The notes: generated by a model from the letters alone, not told the origin. Positions 10,005 through 20,400 are shown, counted from the stretch's first letter. The stretch is 40,083 nucleotides of DNA from an uncultured Bacteroidota bacterium (GCA_946479615.1 CAMLGR010000022.1:1-40083), one strand, 5' to 3'. Made by a program: numbers and translations.

Positions 10005-10035
10005 AATTTGTCCGGCTGCTGCGCAATTTGTCCGG
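10005..10035. promoter_or_regulatory. 20-bp-phased direct repeat between regulator and divergent operon
   Basis: AATTTGTCCGG occurs at 10005-10015 and again at 10025-10035, exactly 20 bp apart; the two 20-bp units agree at 15 positions. It sits 78 bp upstream of the hybrid sensor start and 157 bp upstream of the NTF2-like gene. Direct repeats spaced by about two helical turns are the usual form of AraC-type binding sites, so it may be the output site of the neighbouring regulator. That role is inferred. Confidence 0.5.
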
Positions 10036-10191
10036 TTGAAAGCAGGAACTGTAGGATGCAATGCAGAAAAACTACTCACAAACCGGCTGTTTACAGGGCA
10101 TCTTTATGGCTCCAATATATATGAAGGTAGCTGATCCCTCCCAACCTGTTCACAACTACTATCTATCCACACCAACTTTAAATCTCTTAAA

Positions 10192-11133
10192 ATGAAAAAG
10201 ACAGTATTACTTCTCGTTCTTGCCTTTGGCACTATGACCCTTTTTGCACAAAAAAAGACAAACGGTACGGTGTATATCGAACACCCGGCTATCAATGTCG
10301 TAAATGATTTTATGAAAGCGATTGTAAGCGGCGATGAAGCTAAGATCAATAGCCTGCTGACAGCCGATTTCAGAGGGTTCAATGGTGTTTCCATTGCTTA
10401 TGGCGATAGCGGGATGACGAAAAAAGCATTTGTAACCAATACGCTCCGCTATCACAATGAGTTCGACTACTTTAGCCTGGAAGATTACCCGGGTTCGTAT
10501 CCCGATGCGATCGAATACAAAAAAGATAATAAAAACGAAGAAGTGTTTGTGCAAAACTGGGTCACGATGAAAGGGATGCACAAGGTAACAGGTGTAAAAC
10601 TCGATCAGCCTGCTCATCTCATGTTTACACTTACAAAGGATAACAAGATCAAAAATATCGTCAGCTATAGTAATGAAAGCATATTTGACGAGATCGGTCT
10701 TAGTACTACGGATCGCACCAACGGAAAGATCTACAATCATCATGATAATATTAACACCGTTCGCAAATCTATGTATGCTTTTGAAAAAGGAGACCTGGAC
10801 AAATGCCTGAGTTACTACAGCGATTCAGCCACATTTTATGATATCAATAACGACTATGGAAAAAATGTTCTCAAAAAAGACATTAAGGCGGAGTGGAAGG
10901 CATTCCTGGATGCTTTCGAGATCAAAAACATTGAAGTGATTGGTTATCCGGATTACCTGGAATATGAAATGAGTGAAGGAAGAGAAGTATTGTCCTGGTG
11001 GAAATTCAACCTGGTAAGAAAATCAGACAAAAAAGCGATCCCGCTCATCATGCATATCAGTAATGGATTTGACAAGAACGGGAAAATAGATTCCGAGATC
11101 ACTTATTACAGCGCCGCTGTATTGTCTAAATAA
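10192..11133 (+). CDS. Secreted protein with two tandem NTF2/SnoaL-like domains
   Basis: The 313-residue product has a signal peptide (MKKTVLLLVLAFGTMTLFAQ). Two similar cone-fold modules follow: residues about 30-165 (NVVNDFMKAIVSGDEAKINSLLTADF...) and about 185-310 (NTVRKSMYAFEKGDLDKCLSYYSDSATFYD...). Each starts with a helix followed by an acidic stretch and the 'KxxSLLTADF/ CLSYYSDSATF' pattern of SnoaL-like/NTF2-like proteins. The family includes isomerases, hydrolases and pure ligand binders, so the reaction cannot be named. It is the first gene of a probable two-gene unit with the SDR gene 36 bp downstream, and it is divergent from the hybrid sensor, which may control it through the repeat at 10005-10035. 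Confidence 0.8.
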   Translation: MKKTVLLLVLAFGTMTLFAQKKTNGTVYIEHPAINVVNDFMKAIVSGDEAKINSLLTADFRGFNGVSIAYGDSGMTKKAFVTNTLRYHNEFDYFSLEDYPGSYPDAIEYKKDNKNEEVFVQNWVTMKGMHKVTGVKLDQPAHLMFTLTKDNKIKNIVSYSNESIFDEIGLSTTDRTNGKIYNHHDNINTVRKSMYAFEKGDLDKCLSYYSDSATFYDINNDYGKNVLKKDIKAEWKAFLDAFEIKNIEVIGYPDYLEYEMSEGREVLSWWKFNLVRKSDKKAIPLIMHISNGFDKNGKIDSEITYYSAAVLSK

Positions 11134-11169
11134 TAACGGCAACGATCAACTAACTTTAATAAAAAAGGT

Positions 11170-12111
11170 ATGAAAAAAGCAGGCATTATCGGTGGCGCAG
11201 GTTTTATCGGAACGTATGTGACCAAAGCCTTTTTGGATCATGGGTTTGAAGTAAAAGTTTCTGCGACCGATCCATCAAAAGAAGATAAATACCGGCATTT
11301 ACGTCAGCTGGGCAATGCAGGCAAACTGGAAATCGTTAAGTTGAATGTAGAGAACAAAAAAGAATTACAGGACTTCGTTAAGGATTGCCAGGTAGTTGTT
11401 CATGGAGGTACTCCATTCATTCTGGATGTGCAGGACCCGCAGAAACAATTGTTTGAACCGACAGTAACCGGTACTGAAAACTTCCTGGAAGTGATCGGGC
11501 AAACGCCGGGTATTGAAAAAGTTGTTTTCATTGCTTCAGTGGCTGCCAGCAATACCAATTTCCCTTTGCCGCCGGATGGTAAAGGCCCGATGGATACGAT
11601 CAGTGAAAAGGATACCCGGTTTATCAGCAAAGAAAGTCATCCGTATGGACAGGCCAAATTCATTGCAAATGAAACGGTTAAAAGATTCATAAAGGAGCAT
11701 CCCGTACTTTCTTTCGAGATCAGTTCTGTTTCACCGGTTTTTGTGATCGGGAAATCATTATCCGGCCGGCAGGATTCAACATCGGGAGGAATGCAGTTTC
11801 TTTTCAAAAACAGGATAGCGCCTGATCCGTTTGTACAAATGATGTATGATCATGATGTGGCTTTTGCCGCCGTGGATGTAGCGGATGTGGCGAATGCTGT
11901 TTATGCACTTGCCACTGCAAAAGGATTGCATGGAAAGAATTATTTGCTGAGCAGTGAAACATATCACCTGTCAGATATCAGTACCATGCTGAATGGGGGA
12001 GAACCGAAGCAGCAACCTGTTATCGTTTATAAAAATGACCTGGCGAAAAAAGACCTGCAGGTCGCCTTCCGGCCGGTGAAGGAAACATTGCATGAATATT
12101 CAGTTCAGTAA
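11170..12111 (+). CDS. NAD(P)-dependent extended short-chain dehydrogenase/epimerase
   Basis: The 313-residue protein has the N-terminal nucleotide-binding motif GGAGFIG (residues 8-14) and the active-site pair Tyr159-x3-Lys163 (YGQAK), preceded by the conserved strand VVFIASVAASN. These are hallmarks of extended SDR enzymes such as NAD-dependent epimerases and dihydroflavonol-reductase-like proteins. Asp34 after the second strand (VSATDPSKED) suggests a choice between NAD and NADP that is not clear by eye. There is no signal peptide, so it is cytosolic. It lies 36 bp after the NTF2-like gene and is closed by a strong terminator at 12133-12161, so the two form a likely operon. The substrate is unknown. 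Confidence 0.88.
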   Translation: MKKAGIIGGAGFIGTYVTKAFLDHGFEVKVSATDPSKEDKYRHLRQLGNAGKLEIVKLNVENKKELQDFVKDCQVVVHGGTPFILDVQDPQKQLFEPTVTGTENFLEVIGQTPGIEKVVFIASVAASNTNFPLPPDGKGPMDTISEKDTRFISKESHPYGQAKFIANETVKRFIKEHPVLSFEISSVSPVFVIGKSLSGRQDSTSGGMQFLFKNRIAPDPFVQMMYDHDVAFAAVDVADVANAVYALATAKGLHGKNYLLSSETYHLSDISTMLNGGEPKQQPVIVYKNDLAKKDLQVAFRPVKETLHEYSVQ

Positions 12112-12132
12112 GTGTAATAAAAGGGATAGTTT

Positions 12133-12161
12133 AAAGCTGGTACTATGTGCCAGCTTTTTTT
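12133..12161 (+). terminator. Rho-independent terminator of the NTF2-SDR unit
   Basis: AAAGCTGGTAC pairs with GTGCCAGCTTT (one G-U) around the loop TAT, and is followed by a run of T residues. It lies 22 bp past the SDR stop codon. Confidence 0.85.
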
Positions 12162-12208
12162 ATGATAAAGAATAGTCATAAGCCTAACAATGGCTGCTTA
12201 AACAAAAT

Positions 12209-12216
12209 TATCTTCG
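12209..12216 (+). promoter_or_regulatory. Possible -7 element upstream of msrA
   Basis: TATCTTCG matches the Bacteroidota -7 consensus TAnnTTTG except for one base and lies 19 bp before the msrA start codon. No good TTG -33 element is seen at the right distance, so this is tentative. Confidence 0.35.
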
Positions 12217-12234
12217 CAATGTTATACTTATACT

Positions 12235-12726
12235 ATGAGTACAGAAAAAGCAATTTTAGCAGGCGGTTGTTTCTGGGGCGTCGAGGAACTGGTACGGTCC
12301 CTGCCTGGAGTATCCAAAACTATTGTCGGTTATACTGGAGGGGATATCCCCAACGCAACCTACCGGAATCATGGCACTCATGCCGAAGGTATAGCTATCA
12401 GTTTTGACCCTGATGTTTTGTCGTACAGGAAATTACTGGAGTTTTTCTTCCAGATCCATGATCCTACTACCCGCAATCGCCAGGGAAATGATCGCGGTAC
12501 TTCCTACCGGTCTGCTATTTTTTATTTGAATGATACGCAGAAAGAAACGGCGATCCAACTGATCGCAGAAATGGAAGCGTCGAGAAAATGGCCAGGGCCA
12601 ATTGTCACTGAAGTGGTGCCGGCTACGGATTTCTGGGATGCAGAAGAAGAGCACCAGGATTACCTGCAAAAACATCCTTATGGCTATACCTGTCACTATA
12701 TAAGGCCGGAATGGCGACTGCAGTAA
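12235..12726 (+). CDS. msrA: Peptide-methionine (S)-S-oxide reductase MsrA
   Basis: The 163-residue protein reduces methionine-S-sulfoxide in proteins and as free amino acid, using thioredoxin. The catalytic motif GGCFWG contains nucleophile Cys12. Other family signatures are [17 protein letters not shown], the FFQIHDPTT block and [19 protein letters not shown] near the C-terminus, where Cys153 is the probable recycling cysteine. GCFWG rather than GCFWC is also the form found in E. coli MsrA, so it is not abnormal. There is no signal peptide, so it is cytosolic. It stands alone after a terminator; no msrB is adjacent. Confidence 0.96.
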   Translation: MSTEKAILAGGCFWGVEELVRSLPGVSKTIVGYTGGDIPNATYRNHGTHAEGIAISFDPDVLSYRKLLEFFFQIHDPTTRNRQGNDRGTSYRSAIFYLNDTQKETAIQLIAEMEASRKWPGPIVTEVVPATDFWDAEEEHQDYLQKHPYGYTCHYIRPEWRLQ

Positions 12727-12957
12727 TATGGAAAATAAGGTAAAAAAGATATTTCTGAACTATGGGTTTATAATTCCTGATTCAACACCGCCGATGGAAG
12801 TGGTCGTAATAAAAACCCCTTTCTTCTCTTCCTGAAATAAGGAATAACTACCCTGTCATGAACGAATCCGCTTCCTGCCTGCTGGTGCATTACCAAAGAA
12901 TTTCCCTGTTTCCCGATGACCTTTTCCAATTATTCCGATCTGATATAAATAAGGAAA

Positions 12958-14136
12958 ATGGACATCAGAAAACAATTCACCACACTACTCGTTACCGTTT
13001 TTATCCTGTTCAGCTGCAAAAAGGACAACGGTCCCGCAACTCCTCCACCTGTCAAACAAGATGATATTTCTACCATCGATTCAAAGATTGCAACCTGGCA
13101 AACCCAGAATGGTATGCCTGGTTTGTCGCTTGCCATCAGTAAGAATGGAAAGCTGGTATACCAGAAAGGGTATGGTATCGGGGACCAGGAAAGCGGCGAG
13201 AAAGTAACTACAGAATCCCGTTTCCGGATTGCCAGTGTAAGTAAGCTGATCACTTCCGTGGCCGTCATGAAGCTATTGCAGGATGGTAAGTTATCGCTTG
13301 ACCAGAAAGTTTTCGGTGCAGGAAGTATACTGGGCACTACGTATGGCACACAACCTTACCGCCAATATGTAACAGATATTACTGTCAATGATCTTCTTCA
13401 TCATACGATCGGTGGCTGGGGCCAGGATAATGATCCTGCTTTTTTTGATATTACGCTTGATGCCACTGCTATCATTAACTGGACATTGAATAATCTTCCT
13501 CTTGCCAGCAAGCCCGGTACCAGTTTCGCCTATTCCAATTTCGGGTATATGTTGCTGTCGAAGATCATTGAAAAGTTAAGCGGCAAATCGTATGTACAGT
13601 ATGTGAACGATGAGATCTGGAGCAAGGTACACGCCACTCAATCTTCGATGGCGGCGCCCGCGCTGAGTGATCGTCAAAACAAAGAAGTTAAATACTATGG
13701 CCAGGCCGGTGATGCTTCCTTTGTATACGATCGTATGAATTTTACCAGGGCGGATGGCGCTTTTGGCTGGATAAGTACGCCGGCGGATCTTTTGCGTTTT
13801 GCTACTGCAGTGGATAGTTCAAACACCCGCCCGGATATCCTTAGCCTTCCCACTATAAAAACAATGAGAACAGTGACGCCTGCCAGTACTGGTTTTGGCG
13901 GAAGTATGCAGTTTGGTTGTGGTTGGGTGGTAGAGAATGGCGAATGGTTCTGGTGGGGTAGCCTGCCGGGTACTTTCGCAATGCTTTATCGCAACAGCAA
14001 TGGAATTTGTGTAGCGGCTACTGCCAATAGCCGCAAGCAACCGACGCCGGAAAATGGATTGTACTCCTTCATCAACATTATCAACTTTATCGCTTTCGAC
14101 AATACGATCCCCTTCCAGGATATTGATCAGTTTTAA
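12958..14136 (+). CDS. Serine hydrolase lipoprotein of the class C beta-lactamase fold
   Basis: The 392-residue protein has a lipoprotein signal ending at Cys20 (ILFSC-KKD). The serine hydrolase core follows: MPGLSLAISKNGKLVYQKGYG, the nucleophile motif SVSK (Ser93, Lys96), and the second motif YSN (Tyr192-Asn194). The third motif, usually H-T/S-G or K-T-G before SLPG, reads WWGSLPG here, so the His or Lys is absent. The family covers D-Ala-D-Ala carboxypeptidases, esterases and beta-lactamase-like enzymes; the substrate cannot be assigned. It is probably anchored to the periplasmic or outer membrane face. It is preceded by about 230 bp without a recognised feature. Confidence 0.9.
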   Translation: MDIRKQFTTLLVTVFILFSCKKDNGPATPPPVKQDDISTIDSKIATWQTQNGMPGLSLAISKNGKLVYQKGYGIGDQESGEKVTTESRFRIASVSKLITSVAVMKLLQDGKLSLDQKVFGAGSILGTTYGTQPYRQYVTDITVNDLLHHTIGGWGQDNDPAFFDITLDATAIINWTLNNLPLASKPGTSFAYSNFGYMLLSKIIEKLSGKSYVQYVNDEIWSKVHATQSSMAAPALSDRQNKEVKYYGQAGDASFVYDRMNFTRADGAFGWISTPADLLRFATAVDSSNTRPDILSLPTIKTMRTVTPASTGFGGSMQFGCGWVVENGEWFWWGSLPGTFAMLYRNSNGICVAATANSRKQPTPENGLYSFINIINFIAFDNTIPFQDIDQF

Positions 14137-14236
14137 CCGGAACAGTTTATAGGTAAATGAATATCCTGGTGGAAATAAAATCAATAAAAGATGGGCAGGA
14201 AGCAGGTTCAAATTTTTCATCAGTAAACAATGATAC

Positions 14237-15475
14237 ATGAGTATATTAATTTCTTATAAAAGCATAGGATCATACATATTGGCCCTGTTGATAGTGGGAA
14301 GTACGGGTTGTAACATGTCACCCGGTTCGTCTGCTACTGATAAAAAGGATACTGGGAACGAGCCGGCAACTGAAAAGAAGGTGGCGGGCAAAGATTATAT
14401 AGAATTCAGCCGGGTGAAAATAATGGATGATCATGCTTTTTCTGAACCGGAAGAAGCATATAGTATATTGCTTCCAAACGGGTGGACTTCGAAAGGCGGT
14501 GTATTCTGGACCGCACCGGGCCGGGCTTGTGCAGGAACTAATATGCGTTTTTCAGCTGAATCTGCTGATGGGCGGACTTCTTTTCAAATTCTTCCTGTTA
14601 CTATCTGGTCATGGAACGATCAACCGCAAATGCTGGAGATCAACCGGCAATATAATACGTCGGAATTTTGTACGATGAGTGAGCCAACCAATGCTACGGA
14701 ATATTTGAAAAATGTTTGGGCGAAAGAGCTGGGCGATATGACTATTATTGATATAAAGCCCAATGCTGAAGTAGTGCAGACCATGAGTGAAAGTGATGAG
14801 AAAGGAAAACAGGAGATGATGCGTTATGGCGCATCGCAGGTCAATTATAAGCACTCGGCAATTACCGCGCATATAAAAATGAAAAACGGGAAAAATGGGA
14901 TCGCGATGTGTGGAGTAACCAATATTGAAACTACTATTCCCAATATGTATGATGGCAGCTATAGCACGTCGTATATCAGTTATTCCACGAGAATGTTGTT
15001 TACATTTCCCGAAGAAGAGACGGCTTCGGCAGAGAAGATGATGACGGTGATCGTAGCGGGCTTTCGAACCAACCCCGATTGGAAAAAGGCAACAGATAAT
15101 TATTGGAGGGACGTGCGGGAAAAAAAGCAACAGGAAAACATTGGAAGGATACGGATGATTGATGAACGTACGCGGGAGATAGGCAGACAGGCAATTGAAA
15201 ACGGGAATCGCCGGCTTGCCGATATGGATAATCAAATGCGTAGCTGGGAGGCGCAGCAAAGTTCAGAAGACAGGATGCATACCAATTTTATCAAAACCAT
15301 CAGGGAAGTAGAAAATTACCGGGATGAGACGGGCAAAGTGGAGCTAAGTTCCGGTTACGACCATGCCTGGAGCCGAAGTGATGGCAATCACTTCATTATG
15401 ACAAACGATCCAAATTTCGATCCTTCTTCGGTATTGCAAGATGCACAGTGGAAGGAGATGAAGAGGGTGGAGTAG
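14237..15475 (+). CDS. Lipoprotein of unknown function
   Basis: The 412-residue product has a short signal peptide with a lipobox-like GSTGC (Cys25), then a low-complexity Ser/Thr/Lys linker. The middle region holds a globular beta-rich stretch (SILLPNGWTSKGGVFWTAPGR) with several Trp residues and two Cys pairs (ACAGTNM, EFCTMSE, IAMCGVT). From about residue 275 the protein is mostly helical and charged (WRDVREKKQQENIGRIRMIDERTREIGRQ), compatible with a coiled coil. The end (YRDETGKVELSSGYDHAWS) resembles a beta hairpin. I do not recognise a named family. It lies 100 bp after the serine hydrolase gene on the same strand, so co-transcription is possible but not shown. Confidence 0.75.
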   Translation: MSILISYKSIGSYILALLIVGSTGCNMSPGSSATDKKDTGNEPATEKKVAGKDYIEFSRVKIMDDHAFSEPEEAYSILLPNGWTSKGGVFWTAPGRACAGTNMRFSAESADGRTSFQILPVTIWSWNDQPQMLEINRQYNTSEFCTMSEPTNATEYLKNVWAKELGDMTIIDIKPNAEVVQTMSESDEKGKQEMMRYGASQVNYKHSAITAHIKMKNGKNGIAMCGVTNIETTIPNMYDGSYSTSYISYSTRMLFTFPEEETASAEKMMTVIVAGFRTNPDWKKATDNYWRDVREKKQQENIGRIRMIDERTREIGRQAIENGNRRLADMDNQMRSWEAQQSSEDRMHTNFIKTIREVENYRDETGKVELSSGYDHAWSRSDGNHFIMTNDPNFDPSSVLQDAQWKEMKRVE

Positions 15476-15726
15476 ATTGAGTGGAAAGACAGGATATGAA
15501 GGATTGTATTCTATTTTTATCCCTTAATACCAGCCACCGGTTCCTGGTTCCGCAGGTCACCGGAGCGGCTGCCGGGTACTCATGTAGTAGCCTGTATCGA
15601 AACTTTATAGTGTTGGCGACGATAATACGTCAAGGAAATAAGTTTATATTTAGAAGGGAAGAGACAAATCACAGCAGGGCGTAATTTTTCAGGTGCATTG
15701 AATTTTTCAACAAAAGCCAACACTAC

Positions 15727-16971
15727 ATGAATATGAGCCGGGCAATGCCTGTTAGCCTGACCGAAAGATCCGATATTCTGGATATACTTCGCGGCTTTGC
15801 ACTGTTTGGTGTTTTAATGGATAATATTTTCGGGTTTACCGGCTGGGGCTATTTTACAATGGTTCATCGCCAATCGCTTTCTACCTGGCCGGCAGACAGT
15901 GTTCTTGGTTTGTTCGAACTCGCCTTTATCAATGGTAAATTTTATAGCCTGTTTTCATTGTTGTTTGGAATCGGGTTCTCGATTATTTTGGTCCGCAATG
16001 AACAAAGAGGGATTAATCCCCTGCGAATATTTTACCGGCGCCTCTTTATACTTCTTCTTTTTGGCGCTGCTCATTTGTTCTTACTCTGGGAAGGTGATAT
16101 TCTTGTTCTCTATGCACTTCTTGGAATGTTGCTGCCGCTGTTCAGAAAATGCACTGATAGAACGTTGCTGATATGGGCTGTTGTGCTGATCGCATCACCT
16201 GTCCTGATTGATCTGTTCAAAGTGATATTCCATTTTAAAACGGGGGCTTTCCTGGATGCCATAGCAGCGAGGATCGATAAAAGAACAGGTCTTCCTCTGG
16301 ATGAAAGTTATAGTCAATATCTTTACAGGCCCGGAAGCGGTTGGCAGGAATGGAGGAACTGGCAGGCTTCAGGTTTTTTGTACCGCTATAGTTATATTAT
16401 TGAAAGTAATCGCATACCTAAGGTCCTTGGGTTATTTTTACTTGGATTTTATGCCGGCCGGAAAATGATGTATGCCAACCTGGAAAATTATGGTTCACTT
16501 TTCAGGAAAGTTCGTTCCTGCGGGTTTTTAATCGGTATTCCGTTCAGCCTTGCGCTTGCTTATTTCGAAATCGACGATAAAAGTATTCCCCATCCATGGG
16601 GCTTGTTCGATACGGTTGCGTATGCACTCAGCGTAGTACCGCTTAGCCTGGCTTATGCTTCGGTGATATGCCTTTTATGGATGAAGAAAAAGGGAGGCAG
16701 TAAATGGATAGTACTGGCTCCTATGGGACGGATGGCGCTGACGAATTATCTCGTGCAAACAATAATTGGAATCCTTCTTTATTATGGAGCAGGCTTTGGG
16801 CTGGGTGGAAATATCGGGCCTGCTATTTTTATGCCGATCGGGTTGGGTGTTTATATACTCCAGGTGGTTTATAGCATTGGGTGGTTTAAATACTTTACTT
16901 ATGGGCCACTTGAATGGATCTGGAGAATGCTTACCTATGGGAAGAGATTAAGAATCCTGAAAAAGGAATAA
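15727..16971 (+). CDS. DUF418/YeiB-type multipass membrane protein
   Basis: The 414-residue protein begins ERSDILDILRGFALFGVLMDNI, the N-terminal signature of the DUF418/YeiB family and related acyltransferase-3-like membrane proteins. It then has about ten hydrophobic helices. The conserved C-terminal stretch APMGRMALTNYLVQT followed by a long hydrophobic region and a WxxxxxYGPLEWIWR ending fits DUF418. The family is proposed to act in transport or modification at the inner membrane, but no function is proven. The next 458 bp carry only remnants before the large helicase gene. Confidence 0.88.
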   Translation: MNMSRAMPVSLTERSDILDILRGFALFGVLMDNIFGFTGWGYFTMVHRQSLSTWPADSVLGLFELAFINGKFYSLFSLLFGIGFSIILVRNEQRGINPLRIFYRRLFILLLFGAAHLFLLWEGDILVLYALLGMLLPLFRKCTDRTLLIWAVVLIASPVLIDLFKVIFHFKTGAFLDAIAARIDKRTGLPLDESYSQYLYRPGSGWQEWRNWQASGFLYRYSYIIESNRIPKVLGLFLLGFYAGRKMMYANLENYGSLFRKVRSCGFLIGIPFSLALAYFEIDDKSIPHPWGLFDTVAYALSVVPLSLAYASVICLLWMKKKGGSKWIVLAPMGRMALTNYLVQTIIGILLYYGAGFGLGGNIGPAIFMPIGLGVYILQVVYSIGWFKYFTYGPLEWIWRMLTYGKRLRILKKE

Positions 16972-17065
16972 GAAGCTGCGAGATCCCGGGACAACTGGCT
17001 GGTGAAAACCGAATATGCAATAATCCCTTGTTTCAATTTGATTTACTTTTGTTTAAACTCTCCTG

Positions 17066-17280
17066 GTGGAAAACAATGCATTTCGCTTACTGCTTCAATC
17101 TGTGGTCTGGCATTGGTACCGGTCTGCAATAGCTTATGCGGAGTATATGGAGAATGGTAAACAATTCCGTTATGCTCAACTACTGAATCGGCAGATGATG
17201 AATTTATTTTTGAAAATAATCATCGCTTTCCCAAGGCGGCCGTACAAAAATTAGAGGCGGCTTTGCATGATTTGTTGTAA
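17066..17280 (+). pseudogene. Probable frameshifted C-terminal gene remnant
   Basis: The 458-bp gap between the DUF418 gene and the large helicase holds two short protein-like pieces in different frames. One reads ...AIAYAEYMENGKQFRYAQLL up to about 17184. The other continues from 17185 as ESADDEFIFENNHRFPKAA and ends VQKLEAALHDLL at a TAA (17278-17280). Both have normal amino acid composition, and the break falls at one point, as expected for a decayed gene end. I do not recognise the family. Nothing else is seen in 16972-17429. Confidence 0.4.
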
Positions 17281-17429
17281 AACGTCACTCTTCGCCAATA
17301 CAGTCGTATGCAAAAAATTATAGTGAGAGATTGATTAGATAATTTTAAAAAATCATCCGGAAAAATCAGTATCCCGGACAATAATTTCTGTCGAGTTGCA
17401 GCTTTGTGTCGATGAATAGATAAAAAGGC

Positions 17430-20400
17430 TTATTGCTTCCGAAAATATACTTCAGGCAAGATGATTTTTATTTCTTGTCCAGGATCCCCTTTTTTCCAGA
17501 AAAGAATGAAATTGACGTTAGCTTTTTCCGGGAAGTACCCGCTTTGTTTTATTGATTCAATTTTATTCAGGAATTGCCTGGAGAATTTCAAGACTGATTT
17601 CCCATTCACATTTAGTAGCTCGTCCCCGTTTATTGTAAGACGATCTCCGCTGGTCATTGAAGAAATGAAATATTGGGTATTTATGAAATAATCAAGCCAC
17701 ACATCTTTGTAAGTTAGATGCATTACTATTTCATCAGGTGGCAAATAAATTTCTCTATCTTCGATGCGTTCTATATTTTCTACTGTAATATTTTCAAGAT
17801 AGTTTCCGGTCAGATGAATGGAAAGATTTTCCTTAGCTCTTGTTATTGCAACATAAAGCTGCCGTTTTGCTTCTTCGGTACCGGGATTGAAGTTTTCAAG
17901 CATCAGAAAAACATTGTCAAACTCTTTCCCTTTTGCTTTATGAATGGTCGAAACGAAAATTGATTCTCCGTTCTCATTGAAAAAATCTTCCAATTTGGAT
18001 TCACGGATAAAAACTTCCAGATCAGATTTGTATTTCTTTTTGGGATTAACCGATTCAAAATCTTTTATGATGCTATTGCATATTTCCAGCTTAGTGCTGT
18101 TTTGAAATTTGCTTCGCAATTCCTGTTTGGCATTATTCCAAACATCATCGCTGATTACGAAAACATCATCTGCTAAATTCAATCGTTGAAGAAAGAAGCG
18201 AACTTCCGAAAGATTAGATAGGCTAAAGCCGTCATTAGTCTGAATTAGCTTAGCTTGTATTCCATTGTTTAAAAGTAAACCGGTTATCTGTAAAGCTTCC
18301 TCGTTTGTCTTTGTAAGTACGCAGGTAGTCCCTGTTAATGCAGTTGTGAAAATATCGTGTGCTATGGGTGAGATAAGATTGCTGCCTTGATAGCGAACAA
18401 TTTTTATTCTGCCATTGTCGGTTTGTTTTGCTATTATCGGAATTTCTTTCAATCGGTTTTCGATCCGTTTCGAAAACCGGTTAGCGAATTCAACCAGGTT
18501 ACTTTTACTTCTGTAGTTTTCAATCAGTTCATGTTTGGTGGCTTTATTATCTTCAATGAGTTGGAAAAGATATTTTGAGCTTGCTCCTCTAAACTCATAG
18601 ATGTTCTGGTCGTCATCTCCAACTGCAATCACCCTCATCTCTTCGTTTTTTTCCATTAGCACATTTATTAATTCAAACTCATCCGCGTCCATATCTTGCG
18701 CTTCGTCAATGACCAAAACGGTTTTTGTAATTCTGCTTGATTCAACCTCGCCCTTCCTGATTTTGACAATTGTCTTTTTCAGGATATCATCTGATTTTTC
18801 CAGGCTTCCCACTTTCCCAAGTAAATCAAAACAATAGGAGTGAAAGGTTTTTATTTCAATATAATTCGCTGCATTTCCGATTAATTTCAGCAAGCGTTTC
18901 TTGAACTCAGTTGCTGCTGCTCTTGAAAAGGTTACCATAAGCAACTGCTCATGCTTTATATCTTCCATCAGAAGCAGTGAAGCTAATTTGTGAACCAACA
19001 CTCTGGTTTTGCCGCTTCCAGGCCCTGCAGCGACAACAATGTATTGTTCCTTGTCATTTATAATTTTCAATTGTGTTGGCGAAAGTTCTCCAAAAAGTTG
19101 CTTGAATTTCGTAGGGGTCATTTTAAGTTTTAAATCGTCAACCTTACTTCCGGGAAAATATTTTCTAAGAAAGGAATTGTAATTAAGCTGGAAATAATCC
19201 TCTACAAATTGCAGGGCATCTTTATAGTTAGTGATCATTCTTTTGGCATACTCGCCAATAATATGTATTTGTTGAATCTTATTTTCGTAAAACTGATTTA
19301 GTTTCTTGTAATCATCCTTGGTGTATTTTTTATAATTATCTTGCTCAATTCTTTCGATGGTCAACCGATTATAGATGACCAGAAAACCTCCTTCTATTTT
19401 AATGGCATTGATTCTTGAAAGATAAAAGAGAGCATCCTCGATGTCTTCGAGAGAAATTTTTATTTCAAAAAGTTTCAGCCTCTTTTCAAATTCTTTTTTT
19501 AATTCATGTACTGAAAATTCAACCAATACTTCTTCTTTTTCATTTTCATTTTGTGCAACAGAGAAATTGGTTTTTTCGTAGAGAAATTCCACGATAAATC
19601 CTGCTAACTCATGTCGTTTCTCCAATTTTTCTTTCAAAATATTTTTCTTTTGGATACATAATACAACAACATGATTCCTGGAATATTCATAATTCTGTCG
19701 TTTAATCCAATTTTTGATTGCCCAGAAATTTATGAGTGTTTTTATTTTATCTGGGTTAATATCATCACAACCGGTTGTCTCTGCTTCTTCATTTAGTTCT
19801 TTGATGTGAAATGTTTTTTCCTTCTCCTCAAATTGTAGCAAAAGAAAATTTTCAATCTTGCTGAAGGATTCTAAAATGCTTAGTGATCGGTTTTTATTTT
19901 CTCCCTTTTTGATGTATGCTGTTAAATCCTTTGCATCAGCCAATATATTTTCTTCACGAAGGAGATTTACAATGTTTATTACTTCTTCTCTTACAATTCC
20001 CAGGTGATCGGAGATATAATCAATTCTCGATTCGGCCGTTTCTTCATTTGAGTGTTTTCGGCTCTTGCTTGAAAACAGTTTCTTGATAATTCGGATTCCT
20101 TCTTCTTTTTGTTTCTCATCAAATTTTTCTGAAGCGTTGATTTTGTCAACAGCTTCCTGAGCATTCTTTGCGAGAATACTATTGGCAAAAATTCTTGGCA
20201 TATTTTGTCCACGCTTCAAATAGCCGGCATCTTCTAAAGCGGCAATTGCAGTGTTTACTCGTGTTTCGATTTGCACAATATTGTCATCCCACCCCGCCTT
20301 TCTTGCGATTTCCAGGGCAGAGTTGGATGCGGTTGAACGAAATCGGGTGAGATCTTTTATCGCTTTCCAGACCTGCTGAATCTCTTTGATCGAAAGTTTA

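Noticed and set aside
10207..10743. 178-codon open frame on the minus strand
   Set aside because: It overlaps the NTF2-like gene in antisense; the plus frame has a signal peptide and two recognisable domains.
12235..12726. Missing second Cys in the MsrA motif (GCFWG)
   Set aside because: E. coli MsrA has the same form, with a recycling Cys near the C-terminus, as here.
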